Shown here: in pieces, positions 35,073 through 43,402 of the stretch
Position numbering within the stretch: the stretch's first letter is position 1
Layout of the letters: each line of letters starts with the position of its first letter
DNA from: Aeromicrobium panaciterrae
GTDB lineage: Bacteria > Actinomycetota > Actinomycetes > Propionibacteriales > Nocardioidaceae
Assembly (NCBI RefSeq): GCF_031457275.1
Contig: NZ_JAVDWH010000001.1
Location: forward strand, 2,046,001 to 2,110,000
Reading direction: 5' to 3'
DNA: 64,000 nt
The notes under the pieces: generated by a model
Database searches by the model: none
Told to the model about the DNA's origin: nothing
What the model saw: only the letters and a program-made list of their open reading frames with translations
Made by a program: the position numbers and the translations under genes

Positions 35073-35357
35073 ATGGCGAGCATCACTCGGCTCCCGATGC
35101 CGATCCAAGACACGTGGGAGTGGCAGTACGAAGGTGCCTGCCGCGAGACCAATCCCGAGACGTTCTTCTCACCCGACGCCGAGCGTGGACCCCGCCGGCG
35201 TCGGCGTGAGGCTGCAGCGAAGGCGCTGTGCGCGGTGTGCCCCGTACGTCAGGCGTGTCTCGAACACGCCTTGGCTGTACGCGAGCCGTATGGCGTCTGG
35301 GGCGGTCTAAACATCAACGAGCGAGAGATGATCATCGCCAACCGCAAAGCCGGCTAG
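35073..35357 (+). CDS. WhiB family iron-sulfur transcriptional regulator
   Basis: 94 residues. Four cluster-binding cysteines at 23, 53, 56 and 62 (ACRE, CAVCPV, ACLEH), the G-V-W-G-G turn at 74-78, and a basic tail (REMIIANRKAG). WhiB proteins are 4Fe-4S sensors that bind the sigma factor; which subfamily this is I cannot tell. The start is 3 bp after the cyclopropane-synthase stop, so it is probably the last gene of the lipid operon, which would tie a redox-sensing factor to membrane-lipid modification. Confidence 0.92.
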   Translation: MASITRLPMPIQDTWEWQYEGACRETNPETFFSPDAERGPRRRRREAAAKALCAVCPVRQACLEHALAVREPYGVWGGLNINEREMIIANRKAG

Positions 35358-35358
35358 C

Positions 35359-35736
35359 TCACTCCTGCGCGGCGGGGGTCGGTTTGTCTCGGCCTGGGGA
35401 CATGGCCGTGATGAGTAGTGCCAGCGACCCAAGGAAGAAGATCACCGGCGGCAGGAGAATCGGTGTGAGGTCGATGCCGTCTTCCGTTGAGTCACTGAAT
35501 CGGGCATCGGCCAGCAATGCCGCCACAGCGAAGGCTGCGACTAACGGCACTCGGGCCCAGCTGGATCTGAACGCTGCAATGACTGCGAATGCGCACGCGG
35601 CAACTCCGGCGCCCCCGACGAGGTTGTCGAACGTGCTGTAGTCGAAGTGCGATGTGTCCGCGCCGACCACCCATGCCACCATCGCCGCGACCATCACGCC
35701 GCCGCAGAAAATTCCGGCAGTCCTCCTGCTTCGCAT
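35359..35736 (-). CDS. Small membrane protein of unknown function
   Basis: 125 residues with four hydrophobic segments: about 10-25 (FCGGVMVAAMVAWVV), 41-57, 63-76 and 94-111 (LLPPVIFFLGSLALLIT). A DUF-type polytopic protein; no motif recognised. Convergent with whiB, one base apart; it ends the accessory block before glnE. Confidence 0.65.
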   Translation of the reverse strand: MRSRRTAGIFCGGVMVAAMVAWVVGADTSHFDYSTFDNLVGGAGVAACAFAVIAAFRSSWARVPLVAAFAVAALLADARFSDSTEDGIDLTPILLPPVIFFLGSLALLITAMSPGRDKPTPAAQE

Positions 35737-35775
35737 GCCCGAACCGTACCGGCACTCCGTGGGGGTATCGGGGAC

Positions 35776-38697
35776 TCACTCGTAGAAGATGCGCTCTACT
35801 ACTTTTCTCGCCAGTCGGGTGGTGCGGAGGTAGTCGTCGACCATGCGTTCGCTCTGGTCCATGCCGTAACCAAGTAGATGAGCCACGCCGGCGCGGTCTG
35901 CGCCCTGCTCGACCATCGACTCGGCTGGTTTGCCGCGCATCAGTACGACAGCGTTGCGGATGCGACTGACGAGTCGCCAGGCGTTCTCGAGTGTGGTCGC
36001 ATCCTCATGGCTGATCAGATCAGCCTTGAGTGCCGCGTGGAGCGCCTTGAGGGTGCGAGTCGTACGCATGTCAGGGATCGCGTTGGCGTGCTGCATCTGA
36101 AGCAGCTGAACGGTCCACTCAACGTCGGCGAGCCCGCCACGGCCGAGCTTGAGGTGCGTATTGGGATTGGCGCCACGCGGCAGACGCTCCGAGTCGATGC
36201 GAGCCTTGATGCGACGGATCTCGCGTACCTCGTCGGACGTCGTACCGCCCTCGGGCCAACGCAAGGGATCGATCAAAGCAGTGAAACGGGCGGACAACTC
36301 CTCGTCGCCGATCACGGCGTTCGCACGGAGAAGCGCTTGGGCCTCCCAGACGGCTGACCACTTCTCGTAGTACGCCGCGTAAGCGGCAAACGTACGGACG
36401 AGCGGGCCATTCTTGCCTTCGGGACGCAGCTCGGCGTCGACCTCGAGCGGCGGATCGTCCGACGGCGCAGCGAGCATTTTGCGCAGACCAACCGCCACCG
36501 CGGTCGCAGCCTCGGATGCTTCGGTCTCGTCAGCACCTGGCAGCGGGTCGTGCACGAACATCACGTCGGCGTCCGAGGCATATCCAGCCTCGCCACCACC
36601 GAGTCGTCCCATCAGCACGATCGCCATACGCGTCGGCATCGTTCCGCGCTCGGCTTCGACGGCGGCAGTTGCCACCTTCAAAGCTCCAGACAACGTGGCG
36701 ACCGAAATGTCAGTCAGCGCCTCGCCAACCTCGAGGATGTCGAGACGACCGAGGACGTCGGCGATGCCGATACGAGAGAGTTCGCGGCGTCGTACGCGAC
36801 GCACGGCCCGGATCGCGTCGACCGGGTCGCTGTGCCGTTCGGCGGCGATGTCCATTTCGCTGCGGAGACGCTCGATGGACCGCGGTACGAGCTCGGCGTC
36901 GTCACCCAGCAGTGCGACCGAGTCGGGTGCGCGGAGGATCAGGTCGGTGACATAGCGGCTTGAGCCGAGTACGCGAGCGAGTTGCTCAGCGCCTTCGCCC
37001 TCGTCGCGGAGCTTGCGGAGATACCAGTGCGTCTCGCCAAGCCCCTCGGAGATCTTGCGGAAGGCCAGCAGCCCGGCCTCGGGATCCGGCGTCTCAGCAA
37101 GCCAGGCCAGCATCGCCGGCAGGAGTGCCTTCTGGATCGACGCTCGCCGTGAGACACCCGAGGTCAGCGCCTCGATGTGCTTCAGCGCGCCCTTCGGGTC
37201 GACGAAGCCGAGTGCCGTCATGCGCTGCTCAGCCGCAAGCGGCGTCAGACGCAGGCCATCGGTTGGCAAGGACGCAACGGCCTCGAGCAGCGGTTGGTAG
37301 AACAACTTCTCGTGCAACCGTCGTACGAGGCGCCGATGCGCCTGCCATTCCTTGGTCAGGTTCTCGGCGGGATTGTGGCGGAATCCCATGCTGCGACCGA
37401 TGCGGCGGAGGTCCTCGGGATCGTCCGGGACGGTGTGGCCACGGCGTAGCCGGAACAGCTGGATGCGGTGCTCCAACGTTCGGAGGAATTCGTACGCCTC
37501 CTCCATCGCCGCACCATCGCGACGCCCGACGTACCCACCCTCGGTCAGCGCCCTCAGCGCTTCGAGAGTCGTGGGGCTGCGGAGCGAAGGGTCGGCGCGG
37601 CCGTGGACGAGCTGCAAGAGCTGGACGGCGAACTCGACATCGCGGAGTCCGCCCGGACCGAGCTTGAGCTCACGGTCGCGCTGGTTCGCAGGGAGGTTGT
37701 CGATGACACGGCGACGCATGGCACGTACGTCCGTCACGAAATTCTCGCGAGTGCTGGCCATCCAGATCATTGGCGACAGCGCGTCGATGTACGCCTGGCC
37801 GAGCGCTTTGTCACCGGCAGCGAACCGTGCCTTCAGTAGCGCCTGGAACTCCCAGGTCGTCGCCCAACGCTCGTAATACGCGACATGGCTCGCCAGCGAA
37901 CGTACGAGCGGACCGTCCTTGCCCTCGGGCCGGAGGTTGGCGTCGACCTCCCAGATGGTGCCCTCGCCAGTGTGTTCGCGGCACAGCTTCATCGTCGCGG
38001 CGGCCAAGCGAGTCGCTGCGGCAGCGGCCTCGTGGTCGTCGGCGCCGTCGCACGCCTCGTACACGAAGATCACGTCGACATCGCTGAGATAGTTCAGCTC
38101 GTGACCGCCAGTCTTGCCCATCGCCATGATCGCGAACTTGCAGAGCCCGTCGTCCTTCTCGTCGACGCGGGCGATCTGCAGCGCGGCACCGAGGGTCGCC
38201 ACAGCGAGGTCGGAGAGCTCGGCCGAAGAATCCTCGAAGCCGGTCAAAGCCGTGAGGTCGCGGGCAGCGAGGTGCAGAAGTTTTCGGTAGTAGTTGACGC
38301 GCAGTTCGTCGGCATTCGTCGCGGTCGACATCTGCGAGCGGCGCAGGTCGAGGGAAATCGGCGCGTTCGACAGCTCTTTGCTGCTGAGGTCACTGATGAA
38401 CTCGGGATGCCTCGCCACGAACTCGCCGAGCGCCTCGCTGGTGCCGAGTACGACCAGCAGTCGCTGACGCAGCTCGTCGTCCTTCGCAAGCTGCTTGAGC
38501 AGCTTGGGCGCGCCCATACGATCAGCGATCGCCGCGAGCGACGAGAGCGCAATGTCAGGACCCGCGACGCTGGCGATCTGGTCGATCAGTTCGTCGGGCG
38601 CGTCACCGAGGCGTTCGAGGTTGGCGACGGCCAGATCACCATTGCGGAATCCCTTGCGCGCAAGCGCCTGGGCGTACTCCGCTGTGTGACTGGCCAC
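35776..38697 (-). CDS. glnE: Bifunctional glutamine synthetase adenylyltransferase/adenylyl-removing enzyme
   Basis: 973 residues, GTG start. GlnE attaches AMP to the conserved Tyr of GlnA1 and removes it according to nitrogen status. Two nucleotidyltransferase domains are seen, one with GGHELNYLSDVDVIFVY (N-terminal half, about residues 192-208) and one with GGGEAGYASDADVMFVHDP (C-terminal half), each with the metal-binding D-x-D. Helical regulatory segments lie between and after. Length is typical. It is 20 bp downstream of glnA2, so glnA2-glnE is an operon, as in mycobacteria. Confidence 0.96.
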   Translation of the reverse strand: MASHTAEYAQALARKGFRNGDLAVANLERLGDAPDELIDQIASVAGPDIALSSLAAIADRMGAPKLLKQLAKDDELRQRLLVVLGTSEALGEFVARHPEFISDLSSKELSNAPISLDLRRSQMSTATNADELRVNYYRKLLHLAARDLTALTGFEDSSAELSDLAVATLGAALQIARVDEKDDGLCKFAIMAMGKTGGHELNYLSDVDVIFVYEACDGADDHEAAAAATRLAAATMKLCREHTGEGTIWEVDANLRPEGKDGPLVRSLASHVAYYERWATTWEFQALLKARFAAGDKALGQAYIDALSPMIWMASTRENFVTDVRAMRRRVIDNLPANQRDRELKLGPGGLRDVEFAVQLLQLVHGRADPSLRSPTTLEALRALTEGGYVGRRDGAAMEEAYEFLRTLEHRIQLFRLRRGHTVPDDPEDLRRIGRSMGFRHNPAENLTKEWQAHRRLVRRLHEKLFYQPLLEAVASLPTDGLRLTPLAAEQRMTALGFVDPKGALKHIEALTSGVSRRASIQKALLPAMLAWLAETPDPEAGLLAFRKISEGLGETHWYLRKLRDEGEGAEQLARVLGSSRYVTDLILRAPDSVALLGDDAELVPRSIERLRSEMDIAAERHSDPVDAIRAVRRVRRRELSRIGIADVLGRLDILEVGEALTDISVATLSGALKVATAAVEAERGTMPTRMAIVLMGRLGGGEAGYASDADVMFVHDPLPGADETEASEAATAVAVGLRKMLAAPSDDPPLEVDAELRPEGKNGPLVRTFAAYAAYYEKWSAVWEAQALLRANAVIGDEELSARFTALIDPLRWPEGGTTSDEVREIRRIKARIDSERLPRGANPNTHLKLGRGGLADVEWTVQLLQMQHANAIPDMRTTRTLKALHAALKADLISHEDATTLENAWRLVSRIRNAVVLMRGKPAESMVEQGADRAGVAHLLGYGMDQSERMVDDYLRTTRLARKVVERIFYE

Positions 38698-38717
38698 CTG
38701 AGCAGGCTACGACCTGC

Positions 38718-40055
38718 TCAGAGCATCGGCATCATGCGGTCGATCTCAAACTGCGTGACCTGCGAGCGGTAGTCCTGCCATTCCGCACGCTTGTTGCGCA
38801 GGAAAAAGTCGAATACGTGCTCACCCAGCGTCTCGGCCACGAGCTCGCTGGTCTCCATCGTGCGGATCGCCTCGTCGAGGTTGCGCGGCAATGGAGCAAT
38901 GCCCATCGCCTTGCGCTCGTTCTCGCTCAACGACCAGACGTCGTCCTCGGCCTCGGGCGGGAGTTCGTACTTCTCCTCGATGCCCTTGAGTCCAGCAGCC
39001 AGCACCAGCGCGAACGCGAGGTACGGGTTGCAGGCCGAGTCGATGGCGCGGTGCTCAATGCGTGCCGAGTTGCCCTTGTGCGGCTTGTACATCGGGATGC
39101 GGATGAGCGCCGATCGGTTGTTGTGGCCCCAGCAGACATAGTTGGGTGCTTCTCCCCCGCCGGCGAGGCGCTTGTAGGAGTTGACCCACTGGTTGGTGAC
39201 CGCGGTGATCTCTGGCGTGTGGCGCAGGACGCCGGCGACGAACGCGCGACCCGTCTTGGAGAGCCCGTACTCAGCACCGGCCTCGTGGAAGGCGTTCTCG
39301 TCACCCTCAAACAGCGAGACGTGCGTATGCATGCCCGAGCCCGGGTGGTCGGTGAACGGCTTGGGCATGAACGACGCCCACTTGTCCTGCGACAGAGCAA
39401 CCTCACGTACGACAGTGCGGAACGTCATGATGTTGTCGGCCGTCGAGAGCGCATCGGCATAGCGGAGGTCGATCTCCTGCTGGCCGGGGCCGCCCTCGTG
39501 GTGGCTGAACTCGACCGAGATGCCCATGTTCTCGAGCATCGTGATGACTTCGCGACGGAAGTCCTGGCCGCCGCCCTGAGCCGTGTGGTCGAAGTAGCCG
39601 CTGTCGTCGACGGGGATGGGACGGTCGCCGACGTCGGGCTTGCCCTTGAACAGGAAGAATTCGATCTCGGGGTGTGTGTAGAACGTGAACCCGGCCTCGG
39701 AGGCCTTCTGCAGCGTGCGCTTGAGGACGTGGCGCGGATCCGCGTACGACGGCGAGCCGTCGGGCATGAGGATGTCGCAGAACATACGTCCCGTCGCCGG
39801 CGTCTCGCCGCGCCACGGGAGGATCTGGAACGTCGAGGGATCAGGGCGCGCCAGCATGTCGGCCTCGTGCACGCGCGCGAAGCCCTCGATGGCCGAGCCG
39901 TCGAAGCCAATTCCCTCGGCAAACGCGCCTTCGAGCTCAGCTGGAGCGATCGCCACGGACTTCAGTGATCCGAGCACATCGGTGAACCACAGACGTACAA
40001 ATTTCACGTCCCGCTCATCGAGCGCGCGCAGCACAAAGTCTTCCTGTTTTCCCAT
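38718..40055 (-). CDS. glnA2: Glutamine synthetase type I, second copy (GlnA2)
   Basis: 445 residues from the ATG at 40053-40055, shorter than GlnA1 and lacking the beta-type tyrosine loop: at that position it reads ELPPEAEDDVWSLSENERKA without the KNIY segment. It resembles the unadenylylated GSI-alpha enzymes. Motifs present: FDGSAIEGFAR, HPEIEFFLFK, KPFTDHPGSGMHTHVS and NNRSALIRIP. In related actinobacteria GlnA2 paralogues may have low GS activity or act on other gamma-glutamyl substrates. First gene of glnA2-glnE. A possible half GlnR box overlaps the promoter (40078-40093). Confidence 0.93.
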   Translation of the reverse strand: MGKQEDFVLRALDERDVKFVRLWFTDVLGSLKSVAIAPAELEGAFAEGIGFDGSAIEGFARVHEADMLARPDPSTFQILPWRGETPATGRMFCDILMPDGSPSYADPRHVLKRTLQKASEAGFTFYTHPEIEFFLFKGKPDVGDRPIPVDDSGYFDHTAQGGGQDFRREVITMLENMGISVEFSHHEGGPGQQEIDLRYADALSTADNIMTFRTVVREVALSQDKWASFMPKPFTDHPGSGMHTHVSLFEGDENAFHEAGAEYGLSKTGRAFVAGVLRHTPEITAVTNQWVNSYKRLAGGGEAPNYVCWGHNNRSALIRIPMYKPHKGNSARIEHRAIDSACNPYLAFALVLAAGLKGIEEKYELPPEAEDDVWSLSENERKAMGIAPLPRNLDEAIRTMETSELVAETLGEHVFDFFLRNKRAEWQDYRSQVTQFEIDRMMPML

Positions 40056-40077
40056 GTAGCCAGTGTGACGACCACGT

Positions 40078-40093
40078 GTTACGAGCATGTTTC
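40078..40093 (-). promoter_or_regulatory. Possible GlnR half-box upstream of glnA2
   Basis: On the minus strand it reads GAAAC-atgctc-GTAAC, with GTCAC 8 bases further, 10-38 bases before the glnA2 ATG. It matches two of the four GlnR blocks with correct 6-base spacing, so it is weaker than the box at 19055. Confidence 0.5.
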
Positions 40094-40257
40094 GTCGAGA
40101 CCGAGGAGCGCTAGCGACGAGCGTCGAGGCGGGTTGAGCGTGCCGCGGCGAAGCCGCCAGGAAGGTCGAATCCTCGGGAGATCACCGCCCAGCGCGAGCA
40201 TCTCGGCGCACGAGGTTTCGATACGCCCTCGTTCCTCGGGCTACTCAACCACCGAGG
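40092..40257. repeat. Dispersed intergenic repeat, copy B and related element
   Basis: 40132-40173 matches the reverse complement of copy A (3195-3236) at 38 of 42 positions. A second, divergent element (ggtttcgata...ctactcaacc) fills 40214-40257 with the same end sequences. Between glnA2 and nadE this leaves no room for a gene; the remaining bases are unassigned. Confidence 0.7.
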
Positions 40258-40283
40258 AAATTCGGCCCCGATACGCTGCATAT

Positions 40284-42035
40284 GTGCCCCAATTGCGCCT
40301 CGCTCTTGCCCAGGTCAACGCCACGGTCGGCGATCTCGTCGGCAATGCCGATCTCGTCGTCGAGCACTGCAAGGCGGCTGTCGATCAGGGCGTCCACCTC
40401 GTCGTCTTCCCGGAGATGATGCTGACGGGCTACCCGCTCGAAGACCTCGCGATGCGCCTGTCGCTGATCGAAGCGTCCAAAGCGGGCATCGAAGCGCTCG
40501 CCGTACGACTGAAGGACGAAGGCTGCGGCGACCTCGTCGCGATGGTCGGCTACCTCGACCAGAAGCCCGACGTCCTCGACGCACCCGGCATCCCCAAGAA
40601 CGCACCGCAGAACAACGTCGCTGTGATCCACGACGGTGCGATCGTCGCGCGCCAGGCCAAGCACCACCTTTGGAACTACGGCGTGGGCGATGAGATCCGC
40701 AACTTCGTTGCCGGCGACACGATCAACGTCGTGCAGATCGGCGGCATCGACGTTGCCCTCGCAATCTGCGAAGACCTCTGGCGCGACGGCCCGTCTGCCG
40801 CGGCCAAGGCTGCTGACGCCGCACTGCTCGTCGTGCCGAACGGTTCGCCGTACGAAGCAGACAAGGACGACGTGCGCCTCGCGCTTTGCGCGCGCAGGGC
40901 TGCCGAGGGCGACTGCGTACTGGCGTATGTGAATCTCGTCGGCGGACAGGACGAGCTCGTCTTCGACGGCGACTCGATCGTCGTCGACGCGAGCGGCACC
41001 GTGCTGGGTCGTTCAGGACAGTTCGACCCCGAGCTGCTCGTGGTCGACCTCGAGCTCCCCGCGGCTACCGCGACGATGCCGAGCGACGATGAACGGTTTG
41101 GCGGGCTCAAGATCAAGCGCACGATCATCACGTCCGAACCATTCGCCGCGTACGAACCGCTGCCGACCGCGCAGGCCGAACGCCTGAGCCGCAACGAGGA
41201 GATCTACACCGCTCTCGTCACGGGTCTCCGTGACTACGTGCACAAGAACGGTTTCCAGTCCGTGCTGTTCGGTATGTCCGGCGGCATCGACTCGACGCTC
41301 GTCGCGGCGATTGCCGTCGACGCACTCGGCCCGGAGAACGTCAACGGCATCTCCAACCCCAGCGCCTGGTCGAGTGAGCACTCCAAGTCCGATGCTGCCG
41401 AGATGGCGAAACGTACGGGCCTCTCGCTGGACACGATCCCGATCGCGCCGATCTTCGACAGCTATCAGGAGTCGCTGCACCTCACCGGCCTCGCCGAGGA
41501 GAACCTGCAGGCTCGCATCCGCGCCGTGATCTGGATGGGACTGTCCAACCAGCACGGTCACCTCGTACTCGCCTGCGGCAACAAGTCCGAGCTCGCGACG
41601 GGCTACTCGACGATCTATGGCGATGCGGTTGGTGCGTACGCACCGATCAAAGACGTGCCCAAGACGCTCGTGTGGGAGCTCGCCCGCTGGCGCAACGAGA
41701 TCGCCGTCGAGCGCGGCGAGACACCTCCGATCCCCGAAGCCACGATCAGCAAGCCGCCGTCGGCCGAGCTTCGTCCGGGTCAGCTCGACTCGGACTCGCT
41801 GCCTCCGTACGACCTGCTCGACGCGGTCCTGGATGCGTACGTCGAGCGCGATCTCGGCTCCGCTGCAGTCATCGCGGAGGGCCACGATCCCGCCCTGGTG
41901 CACCGCGTCGTGACGCTGGTCGACAGGGCGGAATACAAGCGCCGGCAGTACCCGCCGGGACCCAAGGTTTCGCGCCGAAACTTTGGCCGCGATCGCCGCG
42001 TACCGATCACCCATCGCTGGCGCGAGGACGTGTAA
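40284..42035 (+). CDS. nadE: Glutamine-dependent NAD+ synthetase
   Basis: 583 residues from the GTG at 40284. The N-terminal nitrilase-like glutaminase domain has the Glu-Lys-Cys triad in PEMMLTGYP, ARQAKHHLWNYG and AICEDLW. The C-terminal ATP-pyrophosphatase domain has GMSGGIDSTLVAA. It converts nicotinic acid adenine dinucleotide to NAD+ using ammonia from glutamine, and so draws on the GlnA product. The open frame runs upstream to 40065 but that part is repeat DNA with no similarity. panB follows after 96 bp. Confidence 0.96.
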   Translation: MPQLRLALAQVNATVGDLVGNADLVVEHCKAAVDQGVHLVVFPEMMLTGYPLEDLAMRLSLIEASKAGIEALAVRLKDEGCGDLVAMVGYLDQKPDVLDAPGIPKNAPQNNVAVIHDGAIVARQAKHHLWNYGVGDEIRNFVAGDTINVVQIGGIDVALAICEDLWRDGPSAAAKAADAALLVVPNGSPYEADKDDVRLALCARRAAEGDCVLAYVNLVGGQDELVFDGDSIVVDASGTVLGRSGQFDPELLVVDLELPAATATMPSDDERFGGLKIKRTIITSEPFAAYEPLPTAQAERLSRNEEIYTALVTGLRDYVHKNGFQSVLFGMSGGIDSTLVAAIAVDALGPENVNGISNPSAWSSEHSKSDAAEMAKRTGLSLDTIPIAPIFDSYQESLHLTGLAEENLQARIRAVIWMGLSNQHGHLVLACGNKSELATGYSTIYGDAVGAYAPIKDVPKTLVWELARWRNEIAVERGETPPIPEATISKPPSAELRPGQLDSDSLPPYDLLDAVLDAYVERDLGSAAVIAEGHDPALVHRVVTLVDRAEYKRRQYPPGPKVSRRNFGRDRRVPITHRWREDV

Positions 42036-42089
42036 CCAGCCTCACGTACGCGTACGGGGGCCACTGCGCTCAGGATCTGGCAGTCTGGA

Positions 42090-42105
42090 GGAGTCCGTGG
42101 ACTCC
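42090..42105. promoter_or_regulatory. Short palindrome before panB
   Basis: GGAGTCC-gt-GGACTCC, a perfect 7-bp inverted repeat with a 2-base centre, 27-42 bases before the panB ATG. The 2-base centre suits a DNA operator better than an RNA hairpin. Function unknown. Confidence 0.4.
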
Positions 42106-42131
42106 GTAAGGAGCTGCGAGAAGGAGAAATC

Positions 42132-42995
42132 ATGACCACCCCTGAAGAGACCGCGCCCTACGGCTCGGGAGCTGCAGCAGCAGCGCCGACCACTCGCAAG
42201 CGCATCCGCACTCATCACCTGCAGCAACTCAAGGAGCAGGGCGAGAAGTGGACGATGCTGACGGCGTACGACCAGTACACCGCCGCGATCTTCGACGACG
42301 CCGGAGTCGAGGTGCTGCTGGTCGGCGACTCGGCCTCCAACAACGTCTACGGCAACGAGACCTCGTTGCCCGTCACGGTTGACGAGCTGATCCCCCTCGT
42401 ACGCGCCGTGGCCCGCTCCGCCAAGAGCGCGCTCGTACTGGCCGACCTGCCGTTTGGTTCCTACCAGGGCTCACCTGAGCAGGCTTTCCACACGGCCGTC
42501 CGCTTCATGAAGGAAGCCAACGCCCACGCGGTGAAGCTTGAGGGCGGACTCGCGATGGTCCCCCAGGTCAAGCTGCTGACGGACGCCGGAATCCCCGTAT
42601 GCGCTCACATCGGCTTCACGCCTCAGTCCGAGCACAACCTCGGTGGCTACCGAGTGCAGGGCCGTGGCGATGACGCCGCACGCATGGTCGAGGAAGCCAA
42701 AGCCCTCGAGGCCGCAGGTGCGTTCGCGATCGTCATGGAAATGGTCCCGTCCCCCGTCGCCGCCGAGGTCACCAAGGCACTACGCATCCCGACCGTCGGA
42801 ATCGGTGCTGGCATCGACTGCGACGCCCAGGTGCTCGTCTGGCAGGACATGCTCGGACTCAACTCCGGCAAGACCGCCCGCTTCGTCAAGAAGTACGCCA
42901 ACCTGCACAGCGTCATGCTCGACGCCACCAAGCAGTACGTGTCCGACGTCAAGGAAGGCGCCTTTCCCGCAGCTGAGCACAGCTTCGAGAGCTGA
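42132..42995 (+). CDS. panB: 3-methyl-2-oxobutanoate hydroxymethyltransferase
   Basis: 287 residues. First step of pantothenate (and so coenzyme A) synthesis: transfer of a hydroxymethyl group from methylene-tetrahydrofolate to alpha-ketoisovalerate. Motifs: LTAYDQYTAAIFDDAGVEVLLVGDSASN (metal-binding Asp and Ser), ADLPFGSYQ, KLEGG, IPVCAHIGFTPQ and the catalytic Glu in VMEMVPSPVA. The first 25 residues are an extra Ala/Thr-rich leader. Strong ribosome site gaaggaga 5-12 bases before the ATG. panC and panD are not in the window. Confidence 0.96.
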   Translation: MTTPEETAPYGSGAAAAAPTTRKRIRTHHLQQLKEQGEKWTMLTAYDQYTAAIFDDAGVEVLLVGDSASNNVYGNETSLPVTVDELIPLVRAVARSAKSALVLADLPFGSYQGSPEQAFHTAVRFMKEANAHAVKLEGGLAMVPQVKLLTDAGIPVCAHIGFTPQSEHNLGGYRVQGRGDDAARMVEEAKALEAAGAFAIVMEMVPSPVAAEVTKALRIPTVGIGAGIDCDAQVLVWQDMLGLNSGKTARFVKKYANLHSVMLDATKQYVSDVKEGAFPAAEHSFES

Positions 42996-43003
42996 CGCCG
43001 GCC

Positions 43004-43402
43004 TCACAGGTTCACCAGCGCCGTGATCGCGAGGGCGATGCCGACGACGTAGTTGCCTGTCGCGCTGAGGTCGCGCAAGGGACCGTGCTCTGCGAGCGAC
43101 TTCGTGGTGAGCATCCCGCCGGCGTGGAGCACGCGTACGACAACGGCAGCAACTGCGAGGGACTCGAGCCACCAGCCGCTGGTGAGAGTCGAGCAGACGA
43201 TGATCAGGATCGCCAGCATCGGGATGTACTCAGCGGCGTTGCCGTGTGCCCGGATCGCGATGAACAGGCGATCCGTCGGATCCTTCGACATCTGCGGACC
43301 ACCGTTCTTGCCGCGTATCGCGCGGAGTCGGGTGACGTTCGCACCCAACAGGAAGATGAGCAGGCCGAGCAGGGCAATGCAGATGATGATCAGGTCAGAC
43401 AT
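43004..43402 (-). CDS. MAPEG family membrane protein
   Basis: 132 residues, four transmembrane helices (about 3-22, 55-75, 78-97 and 112-130). Typical MAPEG features: basic loop TRLRAIRGKNGG, then RLFIAIRAHGNAAEYIPMLAILI with the conserved Arg-x-His-x-Asn-x2-Glu. MAPEG proteins in eukaryotes and some bacteria are membrane glutathione transferases or peroxidases. It overlaps the glutathione synthetase gene by 13 bp, and its context suggests it uses the thiol made by that operon. Confidence 0.92.
   Translation of the reverse strand: MSDLIIICIALLGLLIFLLGANVTRLRAIRGKNGGPQMSKDPTDRLFIAIRAHGNAAEYIPMLAILIIVCSTLTSGWWLESLAVAAVVVRVLHAGGMLTTKSLAEHGPLRDLSATGNYVVGIALAITALVNL

Noticed and set aside
38817..39968. 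Long plus-strand frame opposite glnA2
   Set aside because: Antisense shadow of a well conserved glutamine synthetase.
40065..40283. N-terminal extension of nadE
   Set aside because: The stretch is repeat DNA with no similarity to NAD synthetases; the family start matches the GTG at 40284.
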